Below the pieces are notes generated by a model. The model saw only the letters and a program-made list of their open reading frames with translations. It was not told the DNA's origin and ran no database searches. Below, piece after piece: positions 1-7,806 of a DNA stretch of 64,000 nucleotides. The DNA is from Bacteroidales bacterium UBA1184 (GTDB lineage Bacteria; Bacteroidota; Bacteroidia; Bacteroidales; ML635J-15), in the NCBI GenBank assembly GCA_002310235.1, contig DBYO01000035.1, forward strand, positions 7,688-71,687, given 5' to 3'. A program made the translations under genes and the position numbers. How positions within the stretch are numbered: position 1 is the stretch's first letter; each line of letters opens with the position of its first letter.

Positions 1-140
1 GCCAAACCGATAATATCCTTCTCGGACGACAGCAATTGGGGAATTACTTTTTCTTGAATAGGTGTAGGAGCTTCGAACCCACGCTTCTTTATTGCGGCCA
101 ACAATTTTTCGTTTAGCCCAAAATTTTCAAATGATGACAT
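1..140 (-). CDS. DEAD-box RNA helicase, N-terminal fragment (cut by window start)
   Basis: The reverse complement reads ATG at 140 and stays open to base 1, giving about 46 residues that begin MSSFENFGLNEKLLAAIKKR and continue through GFEAPTPIQ. This is the Q motif of DEAD-box ATP-dependent RNA helicases (upstream aromatic residue, Gly-Phe, then PTPIQ), which contacts the adenine of ATP. The rest of the protein, including the Walker motifs, lies outside the window, so the subfamily (RhlE, CsdA/DeaD and others) cannot be told. These enzymes unwind short RNA duplexes in ribosome assembly or mRNA decay. The gene is transcribed away from the window; the 224 bases upstream of it contain an octamer-repeat tract. 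Confidence 0.85.
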   Translation of the reverse strand, partial: MSSFENFGLNEKLLAAIKKRGFEAPTPIQEKVIPQLLSSEKDIIGL

Positions 141-263
141 AAAATTTTATTTGGGCACAAAAATACAACTTTATTTACGATTGACGAATTACGAATTACG
201 ATTGGCTACGCCGAGCTAAAGGTTGGGCAAAAGGCCAGCAGAAGACCAGTCTTGATGTCGAAC

Positions 264-350
264 AGAAGACCAGTCCTACAGTCTACAAGACAGTTAGACT
301 GTGAGACAACTGGACTGCTAGCCTTCGAGCCTGTTAGCCTTTGAGCCTTA
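264..350. repeat. Degenerate octanucleotide tandem array A
   Basis: Bases 295-350 split into seven consecutive 8-mers: tagactgt, gagacaac, tggactgc, tagccttc, gagcctgt, tagccttt, gagcctta. The consensus is roughly nAG(a/c)CTgt. The bases just before (about 264-294) are weaker copies, and a 12-mer AGAAGACCAGTC occurs twice at about 240-275. No reading frame is supported in 141-364. The array lies between the stop of the FISUMP gene at 365 and the start of the helicase at 140. A second array with the same unit is at 43315-43386. Confidence 0.75.
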
Positions 351-364
351 GGTGTCGCCCTACA

Positions 365-2200
365 TCAATTATCCCTAACACACCTTAAACTAAGGAAACT
401 GTCAGGTGGAAGTTTTTCATACCTCAAATCTGGAGAATAACTCGACAAATAACTATAATAAACATTATCGTTATCATACATTGTTGTACACCAGAAAAAT
501 GCATTGTTTCCAAAGCCTGTACTATAAGATGTTCCTGCCGGCAACGCATTGAAACCTGTTTCTCCGAAATATCCACTTGACGTAAGGAGACCATCATCCC
601 AAAGGTCTGCCTCTCCAGCCAACTTTGATCCTACATCGTAATACCTACCGCCAAGCGTATTATTTAGACGCGACCATTCCCCATAACTTGGCACATGCCA
701 GCCATCGGGACAAATGCCCTGAACACCGCTAGGACTGGTATTGCTAGACTCTGCTCCATCCATAATTGCAGGCCAGTTATATAGATAACCATATTGCTGC
801 ACATTAGCAGAACTATCATTAGGATAATAACGATATTTTTCTGATGTACTAGTACTGGTACTTAAGGTAGTATTTCCCACGTAGCGCAAATTCTCTGCCA
901 TCCATGTTTGCGTACCAATGGTAACGGTGGCATAGGTATTACCATCGCGCACATCGGTAAACGAACCCTGCGGATATGAAATAGTGTCGTTGCCAATATT
1001 ACCACCGGATCCGCCACCGCCAGTATCCCCTCCTCCATTCTGCGACGGCAAATATACAGGTCGTATTGCCATTCCATAAGCCCTACCGTACCACCCTAAA
1101 ACACATGTGTCGGGATTGTAATACATACACACTGCAGAACTCGGATGTTCTGGATTCAATGAGCTAGTCCAATAATACCCCTGGTCTGCAAGAGGAGTAT
1201 ATTCACTATCATCGTACCTAACATCAAATAGAGGTAAAAATATCTTGTTGCCATTCGGCCCAATGAAATACATACCGTCCACATAATTTATTGATGACCA
1301 CTGACGAGTGCAGCTGGTTATCAACTCACTGAATTCCTCTTGCGTAGGTATTCGCCAGTTCGGGCCAAGTGTTGCGGTTGCAGCATCGTCTGATGCCTCG
1401 AGAACCATAAGGGTATCTGTAAATCCATTGTTTCCGTATTGCGACATATTGCAATATTTGGTCAATGTATTATATGTTCCGTTGCAATAATCATAAATAC
1501 ACCACTCAAACACAGACTTTGTTGCAGTTTCACCCCACGCGTACGCGTCGCTATAATCATTGGGAATTCTTGAACCTAAATTGCGAGTTGCCCATAGTGT
1601 TCCGCTCGGCAGACCAAGGTCAACATATTCTGGAATTTCCTCCGTATGATCATCACTGCCGCCAAAATTTATGTGGCGAGCCTCCCATTTGCCTGTTCTT
1701 TCATTATACACAAGCACATCACCATCCTGCGGATTCTCTATATCAACATCAAAGTTTACCAGTTTCTGAGCTGTAACTGCATAATTTGACGAAAAAGCAT
1801 AAAAGCCGCTTGCAATTTCAACGAACCCGAGACTTGTAAAATCGCCAGCAATATCGGTTTGGTACTCTACCTGCATCCAGTAGTTTCCATTCTGCCACGG
1901 AATTTCGTCGAAAGGCACATTTGTTGAGCCATTGCAACCACAGGCAAGCACATTACGATTAATCATAAACGACATAAAACCATTCTCGTTGGTAGTGGTC
2001 TGATGTATAGCACAATACACAGGTGTACCATTCTGTCCACCTTCGTAGAATGTCACACGCACTGTAATGGTTCGGTTTGCTAGCGGCACATTGTCGGAAT
2101 TGCGCACCGTAGCGGAAAAATTTACTGTCTGCGGAACCCCCTGCGAAAAAGCAGCGAAAGCTACGACAATTATCATAAAAAAGGAAACCAATCTCTTCAT
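365..2200 (-). CDS. FISUMP-domain exported protein (paralogue 1)
   Basis: Exported protein of 611 aa. I start it at the ATG at 2200 (MKRLVSFF...) because it opens a clean signal peptide ending near FSQ; the upstream in-frame extension is charged and would run into the preceding gene's end. Residues ~20-165 form an N-terminal beta domain of the kind that precedes Bacteroidota surface repeats (GVPQ-T-V-N-F ... nYAVTAQK). Around residue 195 a first module begins with EYVDLGLPSGTLWA and contains WGET and the SDDAAT-GPNWRIPT motifs. After a Gly-rich linker, residues ~410-611 form a second module (DVRDGNTYATVTIGTQTWMA, GICPDGWHVPS, SLRCVRD) matching the Fibrobacter succinogenes major paralogous domain. 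No T9SS sorting domain is visible. Function unknown; likely surface or periplasmic. It is the last gene of a three-gene minus-strand operon and a paralogue of its neighbour. Confidence 0.8.
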   Translation of the reverse strand: MKRLVSFFMIIVVAFAAFSQGVPQTVNFSATVRNSDNVPLANRTITVRVTFYEGGQNGTPVYCAIHQTTTNENGFMSFMINRNVLACGCNGSTNVPFDEIPWQNGNYWMQVEYQTDIAGDFTSLGFVEIASGFYAFSSNYAVTAQKLVNFDVDIENPQDGDVLVYNERTGKWEARHINFGGSDDHTEEIPEYVDLGLPSGTLWATRNLGSRIPNDYSDAYAWGETATKSVFEWCIYDYCNGTYNTLTKYCNMSQYGNNGFTDTLMVLEASDDAATATLGPNWRIPTQEEFSELITSCTRQWSSINYVDGMYFIGPNGNKIFLPLFDVRYDDSEYTPLADQGYYWTSSLNPEHPSSAVCMYYNPDTCVLGWYGRAYGMAIRPVYLPSQNGGGDTGGGGSGGNIGNDTISYPQGSFTDVRDGNTYATVTIGTQTWMAENLRYVGNTTLSTSTSTSEKYRYYPNDSSANVQQYGYLYNWPAIMDGAESSNTSPSGVQGICPDGWHVPSYGEWSRLNNTLGGRYYDVGSKLAGEADLWDDGLLTSSGYFGETGFNALPAGTSYSTGFGNNAFFWCTTMYDNDNVYYSYLSSYSPDLRYEKLPPDSFLSLRCVRDN

Positions 2201-2219
2201 AACCAAAACTTTTTTGCAA

Positions 2220-4049
2220 TTAATTATTACGTACACACCTCACACTAAAACCATAATTTTTCGGATAATCCACTTTTTCAAAATTCACATTATCATAACT
2301 TATAATCCAATCTCCAGCACGGTCATCGCTAAACTCAGTTGACGACCAGAAATCGATTGAGTATCCCAATGGCCAATAATTTTCATAGTTACTAGCGAAA
2401 GCACCCGCGGCCAACGCATCAAATCCACTAGAACCAAATTCCGGGACTTGAGTTAAAACCCCTTGTTCCCATACCTCGGAAGCGCTTGCAAGTCGAGAAG
2501 CAACATTTTGACCTCCAACTGCAAACTGTAACATAGACCATTCTGCATTGCTTGGCAGATGCCAGCCTTCGGGACAAATCCCCTGCACACCGCTAGGCAC
2601 CGCATTGGAACTTGATTCCCCATTCATAGCCGCTATCCAGTTATACAGATAACCATAACGACGAACATTATTTTCATCGCCGACAGGATAATACCTATAT
2701 GCCCTTGTATTACTTGAACTTGTACCCAAAGCAATATCGCCTTCGTAACGAAGATTTTCTGCCATCCAAGTTTGTTCTCCTATTGTAACGGTAGCATATT
2801 CGTTGCCATCGCGGCTATCGACTAAAGTTTCTCCTGGCACACCATTATGAATCGGTCGAACTCCGTGAGTTGGGTCATATATTGCTCGCACAGGGTAACC
2901 CTCTTCTCGCAAACGCGCATTTGCTATTTGGCAATAACCTGGATACCATTGAAAAGTCCAAGCGTCAGAAGGATAATCATAATCAAGGGAGCTTGTCCAA
3001 TATTCAGTCCAATCATCATCATAATACAAAACAAGATGATCTCTGTAATAATATCCTGCTATTGGAAAAAATATGCTATTGCCATTTGTTCCAGTAAATC
3101 TCTTACAATAAACACCATTCACTGTATCATCAGAAAAAGTACAGCAAGCCATCAGTTCGTAATAATCTGCTACTGCAGGAGTTCTCCAGTTTGGGCCCCA
3201 ATTTACGGTGGCAGCATCGTCCGACGGTTCCAACCAGTTAAGACTGTCAATAAAGCCATTGTACCCCCACTCTGGATATGTGCAATATTTTGTCAAATTA
3301 TTGCTGTTTGCTTCCTCGCAATAGGCATAAGTACTCAATTCGTAGTTAGTCTTATTCGATGTTTCGCCCCAAGCATAATAGTTCCCACGCTCCTCAGGCG
3401 CACCAGCACCGATATTGCAAGTTGCCCACTTATTTCCACTCGGCAAACCCAAATCCACAAACTCGCGCACATCTGTAAAAATATTTCCCTGCTCAGTACT
3501 TCCACCTTCTATTTCAAAATGAAAAGGCTTCCATTTGCCAGTAGCACCGTCAAACACTAGCACGTCGCCATCACTTGCTGTCGACACATCTAGTCCGAGC
3601 CCATCAATCTTTTCAGCTACAAACGCATAATTAGTAACCAATGAATAAAATCCACTTGATAGCTCAATATATCCCAAATCTACAAAATCTTCTGCCATAT
3701 CGGACTGATATTCTATTTGCATCCAATACGCACCATCGACCCATGATATTTCATCGAAATCAATGCTTGGAGCGCCATTGCAACCATACGCAAACATATC
3801 GCGGTCGAGTCGAAACAATGCATCACCACGAGAATCTGTAACAGTCTGGTATATAGCACAATATTCGGGATTATCAACATCTGTTTCATAAAACAAAGTT
3901 ACACGGACATTGACAGCTGTATTTACGATAGGAGCATCGTATGCATCGCGTATGGTTATGGAAAAGTTGACGGCCTGCGGAACACCCTGCCCCAATGCGA
4001 GCAGACTAGACCATATCAACAAACAAATCAATGCTACAAAATATCTCAT
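2220..4049 (-). CDS. FISUMP-domain exported protein (paralogue 2)
   Basis: 609 aa starting at ATG 4049 with a signal peptide (MRYFVALICLLIWSSLLALG). It has the same architecture as the gene at 365-2200: N-terminal GVPQ-A-V-N-F beta domain, a YVDLGLPSG module with WGET and SDDAATVNWGPNWRTP, then a C-terminal FISUMP module (DSRDGNEYATVTIGEQTWMA, GICPEGWHLPS, SVRCVRN). Only 19 bases separate its stop from the next gene's start, and 8 bases separate it from the sorting-domain protein upstream, so the three are probably one transcript. The pair looks like a tandem duplication that has diverged strongly in the middle. Substrate or ligand is unknown. Confidence 0.8.
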   Translation of the reverse strand: MRYFVALICLLIWSSLLALGQGVPQAVNFSITIRDAYDAPIVNTAVNVRVTLFYETDVDNPEYCAIYQTVTDSRGDALFRLDRDMFAYGCNGAPSIDFDEISWVDGAYWMQIEYQSDMAEDFVDLGYIELSSGFYSLVTNYAFVAEKIDGLGLDVSTASDGDVLVFDGATGKWKPFHFEIEGGSTEQGNIFTDVREFVDLGLPSGNKWATCNIGAGAPEERGNYYAWGETSNKTNYELSTYAYCEEANSNNLTKYCTYPEWGYNGFIDSLNWLEPSDDAATVNWGPNWRTPAVADYYELMACCTFSDDTVNGVYCKRFTGTNGNSIFFPIAGYYYRDHLVLYYDDDWTEYWTSSLDYDYPSDAWTFQWYPGYCQIANARLREEGYPVRAIYDPTHGVRPIHNGVPGETLVDSRDGNEYATVTIGEQTWMAENLRYEGDIALGTSSSNTRAYRYYPVGDENNVRRYGYLYNWIAAMNGESSSNAVPSGVQGICPEGWHLPSNAEWSMLQFAVGGQNVASRLASASEVWEQGVLTQVPEFGSSGFDALAAGAFASNYENYWPLGYSIDFWSSTEFSDDRAGDWIISYDNVNFEKVDYPKNYGFSVRCVRNN

Positions 4050-4057
4050 ACGGCTTA

Positions 4058-4552
4058 TTATCTTTTTATCATTTTTACACTTCCGTTACCTATGCGTATT
4101 ATATATACGCCCTGCGGCACCTGCGATACATCAATTGTAATTTCAGGAGCAAAAGCAGCTATTTGACGGGAAAGCACAAGGCGTCCTCCAGCATCATATA
4201 TTTCAACAGACTTGTCTCCTTCAAATGTTTCCACATCACCTATAACAATATTCACGAAATAGTCTGTAGGATTTGGATAAATAGAAATACCGTCCTCCAA
4301 TACTATTCGACCTTCCTCTATACTTACCTCACTATGAAAATCGTCCTCACCGTATTCTGATGTAATAGTCAGCGAACCATTTGCTCCGCTCAACGAAATT
4401 CCAAACGATGTCCCCCCTACGGCAGTTACATTTTCATTACCGATTACAACCTGCGGAAACGACACGCGTTCCAACGACTGCGAATGCAAATCAAATGACA
4501 CAACCGCCAAGATTACGACACCAACTATATAAACAAACTTATTCTTACTCAT
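4058..4552 (-). CDS. Small secreted protein with type IX secretion C-terminal sorting domain
   Basis: 164 aa from ATG 4552; an in-frame TTG 18 bases upstream is less likely. The N-terminus is a signal peptide (MSKNKFVYIVGVVILAVV). Residues ~20-85 form a short beta-rich region with no family I recognise. The last ~75 residues are a type A T9SS sorting domain: a YPNPT motif, a VEIYDAGGRLVL strand, VPQGVYIIRI, and a final KMIKR. Such proteins are exported by Sec and then sent across the outer membrane by PorU/SprA-type machinery, which removes the domain. It is the first gene of the operon with the two FISUMP proteins and has a good promoter upstream. Confidence 0.8.
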   Translation of the reverse strand: MSKNKFVYIVGVVILAVVSFDLHSQSLERVSFPQVVIGNENVTAVGGTSFGISLSGANGSLTITSEYGEDDFHSEVSIEEGRIVLEDGISIYPNPTDYFVNIVIGDVETFEGDKSVEIYDAGGRLVLSRQIAAFAPEITIDVSQVPQGVYIIRIGNGSVKMIKR

Positions 4553-4594
4553 ATTATAAAATTTACTCAACTAATACTTATAATATTCAACAGT

Positions 4595-4625
4595 CAAAAT
4601 TAACATTTTTTCACACACAAACAAA
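4595..4625 (-). promoter_or_regulatory. Bacteroidota-type promoter for the T9SS/FISUMP operon
   Basis: On the minus strand, a -33 TTTG (4622-4625) is followed after 19 nt by TAATTTTG (4595-4602), matching the TTTG-N19-21-TAnnTTTG consensus. The 5' leader to the ATG at 4552 would be about 35 nt. Confidence 0.7.
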
Positions 4626-4689
4626 TTTTTAAAAATATTTTACAATATGCATTCTTCAAAAAAAATCAACAATTATAAGGTCAAAGAAG

Positions 4690-4732
4690 AGAAGGCTAAA
4701 AGTCGAATAAAACCTTTTAGCCTTCTTTTTTG
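4690..4732 (-). terminator. Terminator after the FISUMP lipoprotein gene
   Basis: Stem GAAGGCTAAAAG (4691-4702) pairs with CTTTTAGCCTTC (4714-4725), with T-rich flanks on both strands. It lies 19 bases after the stop of the gene at 4751-6490 and upstream of the next promoter. Confidence 0.75.
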
Positions 4733-4750
4733 TCAATTATTTATTACCAA

Positions 4751-6490
4751 TCATTTCCTCTTCTTCTTGGACTGAACGCAAACAGGACGCACAGAGAACC
4801 CGCTGTTACGTAAGGTGCCAGTGATGTTGCAAACGCCCGAACTGAAGTCAAGGAACTTAGCTAAGCTAGTATACTCTGTGTCAAGCGAACTCGTCCAGTA
4901 GTAACCGTTGAAATCGGCTCCGTCGTCATCGTTATCGTAAAGGTAACCTGCTGCGGGCAGGAAAATACTATTGCCATTGGTTCTGCTGGTGAACAACAAT
5001 CCTTTTAAACCGTTCTGGGTTGTCCAGGTCGTATCGCAATTGTCAACAAGTTCCTGCATTTCGTCCAGTGTAGGCATTCTCCAGTTTCCGCCCCAATTAA
5101 CAGAAGCAGCATCATCACTAGACTCCAATGTTGTAAGCGTATCTGTATAACCATTTAGTCCGAAACCTTCATCATTGCAATACTTTGTCAGCGTTAGTTC
5201 ACCGCCATCACAATATTGATATGTTTCCCAATCATATGTATCCTTGGTTTCAGTTTCGCCCCAAGCGTAATAATTGCCATACTCGGTAGGAATATTTGCG
5301 CCCACATTGGTGCACGCCCACAGTAAGCCGCTTGGCAAACCTAAATCGACATAGCCATAGCCATCCTTATAGCCTGTTGGATCGCTATAGGCATGTGGCT
5401 TGGTAAACTGTCCCACTTCGCTCTCAAGCAAACCATCGGGAGTCTTTACGTACGCCTTATAATAATAGGTTGTCTGCTCAAGGTTGTACAAATCATACGA
5501 GAACAATTGACTAGTCTCGCGACACATTAAAGTATCGGTAAGCTGAGAATCGCTACCGCCATACACAAAACCACATTCGTACAATTCCGAATTTCCTGCA
5601 TAATAGGCGCTCAGGGTTACTGTGTCGCCATTCCATGAAGGCTCGTTCAGATAAACATAATCCCCTATAAGCGTACCATTACCTGGAATCGTCATACTCA
5701 CCACAGGACTATGTACAACAGTTGGCACAGAATCGCCATCATCCATACGCAAAGTTGCAAGTGCCACAACCGAATATTCGGCAGAATCGAGTTCCTGTGC
5801 ATACAATCGGGCCACAAATATATTGGGGTTATTATCTGATGGTTCTGCGTCATATAACAAATAATCGTCATTCCCATCCAGCTGCTGAATATCGGACTCT
5901 GTAAGGATACGCTTTGCCCAGAAGCGTTTTTCTTCCTCGCTCAACTGCCCGCGTTTCAGAGCAAATGCATATTGTTCCAAGCTTTCGGTTCCTTCTATAA
6001 CTTCGCCGTAAAGCAGAATGCTTCCACCGTTAATTTCGAGATCAGAATTCACGATAATACGCGGGTAGCCAGACGAGAGCACTATTTCGACATCAAGCGC
6101 AGAATTTTCTCCCGACAAATACAGCAGACGGGTCGGATCTGACATTCCTGACAGCGTATCGCCCTGTATCACAGCCGACACGCCAACCCAGAAGCCTACT
6201 TCACGACGTACATATATGATCTCCGAATGCGCCAGGTCGTTAGAGAACAGTCCGTCACCATCGGCATCGAGAAAACGGCAGTTATAGCCTATGGTATCCT
6301 CAGTGCTATAGTAAATTGTAACACGAGCATCAAACGATTCGATTGCCGCCTTATTGGCGAACTGACAGTCGCGCTTCAAACCGAGGTTAAGCACTCCTAC
6401 ATTACCATAATCCAACGGATCCTTGCGACAACCAACAATCGCAAACACGACAATGGATAATATCGACATTAAAAGTAAAGCTCTCTTCAT
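4751..6490 (-). CDS. Lipoprotein with FISUMP-type C-terminal module
   Basis: 579 aa from ATG 6490; a GTG two codons earlier is the alternative. A lipobox (FAIVGC, cysteine near residue 21) marks it as a lipoprotein. Residues ~25-380 are a long beta-rich region of probably Ig/fibronectin-like units (for example GTLIGDYVYL and the YYYKAYVKTPDG strand) with no enzyme motif. From ~residue 390 comes the YVDLGLPSGLLWA module with WGET, SSDDAASVNWGGNWRMPT and a final FSVRPV, the same fold as in the genes at 365, 2220 and 37325. It faces serA divergently, has its own -7 element at 6514-6521, and ends at a strong hairpin. Role unknown; likely anchored in the outer membrane. Confidence 0.8.
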   Translation of the reverse strand: MKRALLLMSILSIVVFAIVGCRKDPLDYGNVGVLNLGLKRDCQFANKAAIESFDARVTIYYSTEDTIGYNCRFLDADGDGLFSNDLAHSEIIYVRREVGFWVGVSAVIQGDTLSGMSDPTRLLYLSGENSALDVEIVLSSGYPRIIVNSDLEINGGSILLYGEVIEGTESLEQYAFALKRGQLSEEEKRFWAKRILTESDIQQLDGNDDYLLYDAEPSDNNPNIFVARLYAQELDSAEYSVVALATLRMDDGDSVPTVVHSPVVSMTIPGNGTLIGDYVYLNEPSWNGDTVTLSAYYAGNSELYECGFVYGGSDSQLTDTLMCRETSQLFSYDLYNLEQTTYYYKAYVKTPDGLLESEVGQFTKPHAYSDPTGYKDGYGYVDLGLPSGLLWACTNVGANIPTEYGNYYAWGETETKDTYDWETYQYCDGGELTLTKYCNDEGFGLNGYTDTLTTLESSDDAASVNWGGNWRMPTLDEMQELVDNCDTTWTTQNGLKGLLFTSRTNGNSIFLPAAGYLYDNDDDGADFNGYYWTSSLDTEYTSLAKFLDFSSGVCNITGTLRNSGFSVRPVCVQSKKKRK

Positions 6491-6513
6491 AAACACCTAA
6501 CATAAATGAGCCT

Positions 6514-6521
6514 CAAATATA
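6514..6521 (-). promoter_or_regulatory. -7 element upstream of the FISUMP lipoprotein
   Basis: Minus-strand TATATTTG, an exact TAnnTTTG match 24 bases upstream of the ATG at 6490. No clear -33 element was found. The rest of 6522-6817 (divergent intergenic region) holds the serA promoter and otherwise nothing I can name. Confidence 0.6.
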
Positions 6522-6759
6522 CAATATTTTTTATGATTTGCCGCTATATATCCACACAGAAAATTATTATTTCACGATAATGCGGAACAGGGAACAGAAA
6601 AAAATATGTGCCTGTAATCTCTTAACCAATTTAGGTATTACAAATAATGACAGGAGGTTTGTGGATTAAAAATTTAAATACTTAATAATTAACTCATTAT
6701 CCATTAAACCCTAAAAAATAATAAATATAAAATCATAATCTCAAATTGTAAATATTACT

Positions 6760-6767
6760 TATCTTTG
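6760..6767 (+). promoter_or_regulatory. -7 element of serA
   Basis: TATCTTTG, an exact TAnnTTTG match, 50 bases before the serA ATG. No good -33 at 19-21 nt spacing is seen. Confidence 0.6.
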
Positions 6768-6817
6768 CCGAACTTTAAAAGCAGAACAATAATAAAATTT
6801 TAAAACACAAGATTGAA

Positions 6818-7741
6818 ATGAAAAAGGTTTTAGTAGCAACCGACAAACCGTTTGCTAAAGAAGCAGTTGACGGCATCCAGGCAAAGGCAAAAGCCGCTGG
6901 ATACGAAGTTATTTTACTTGAAAAGTACGGAACCAAGGACAAACTTTTGGCTGCTGTAGCTAATGTTGACGCAATGATTATCAGAAGCGATGTTGCAGAC
7001 AAGGAAGTTATCGAAGCTGGTAAGAACCTGAAGATTATCGTTAGGGCTGGTGCAGGTTTCGACAACATCGACCTCAATGCAGCAACCGCTTGCAATGTAG
7101 TTGCAATGAACACTCCTGGTCAGAACTCGAATGCAGTTGCAGAACTTGCTATCGGTCTTATGATTATGGCAGCAAGAAACAACTACAATGGCAAGTCGGG
7201 TTCGGAAATCCACGGAAAGAAACTCGGTATCTACGGTTACGGAAACGTTGGCCGCCTCCTCGGAAAGTACGCTATGGGATTCGGCATGGAAGTAGTTGCA
7301 TACGACCCATTCCTCACAAAGGAACAAATTGAATCGACTGGCGCAAAGCAGTGCACCAACCTCGACGACCTGTTTGGCACCTGCCACTACATCTCGCTCC
7401 ACTGCCCGGCTAACGACGAAACAAAGAAGTCAATCAACATGAGCAAAATCGGTAAGATGCCTAAGGGTGCAACCCTCATCAACACTGCCCGCAAGGAAGT
7501 CATCGACGAAGACGACCTCAAGAAGGTTCTTGCAGAAAGACCAGACTTCAAGTACATGGCAGACGTTGCTCCAGAATGCGCAGCTGAACTCAGAGAAAAC
7601 TACGCTGACCGCGTATTCTTCACACCGAAGAAACTTGGCGCTCAGACCGAAGAAGCAAACGTTAACGCAGGTATCGCAGCAATCAACCAGATCGTTGACT
7701 ACTTCGAGAACGGAAACGAAAGATTCAGACTTAACAAGTAA
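6818..7741 (+). CDS. serA: D-3-phosphoglycerate dehydrogenase (short form, no ACT domain)
   Basis: 307-aa NAD-dependent 2-hydroxyacid dehydrogenase, first step of serine synthesis from 3-phosphoglycerate. The N-terminal half carries RAGAGFDNID; the Rossmann fold carries G140-Y-G-N-V-G145; the catalytic Arg is R225 in INTARKEV and the Glu is probably E253. The usual catalytic His of the TPH motif is replaced: the sequence reads TPKKLGAQT with K271 at that place. I recall the same TPKK motif from other Bacteroidota SerA proteins, so it is probably lineage-typical rather than a defect. There is no C-terminal ACT domain for serine feedback. No serC lies next to it. Codon use is strongly biased, as in trigger factor, which suggests high expression. 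Confidence 0.9.
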   Translation: MKKVLVATDKPFAKEAVDGIQAKAKAAGYEVILLEKYGTKDKLLAAVANVDAMIIRSDVADKEVIEAGKNLKIIVRAGAGFDNIDLNAATACNVVAMNTPGQNSNAVAELAIGLMIMAARNNYNGKSGSEIHGKKLGIYGYGNVGRLLGKYAMGFGMEVVAYDPFLTKEQIESTGAKQCTNLDDLFGTCHYISLHCPANDETKKSINMSKIGKMPKGATLINTARKEVIDEDDLKKVLAERPDFKYMADVAPECAAELRENYADRVFFTPKKLGAQTEEANVNAGIAAINQIVDYFENGNERFRLNK

Positions 7742-7760
7742 GAAATTTCATGCAAACAAA

Positions 7761-7788
7761 AAAAAGCCGCTTTCGTGCGGCTTTTTTT
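7761..7788. terminator. Bidirectional terminator between serA and the adhesin gene
   Basis: AAAAAGCCGC / GCGGCTTTTT stem with a TTTCGT loop, A-tract before and T-tract after, so it can end both the plus-strand serA and the minus-strand adhesin transcript. Confidence 0.85.
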
Positions 7789-7806
7789 ATGCTTATTGAT
7801 TATTAA

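Noticed and set aside
181..205. Tandem ACGAATT near the helicase start
   Set aside because: Only two to three copies of a 7-mer; too short to call a feature.
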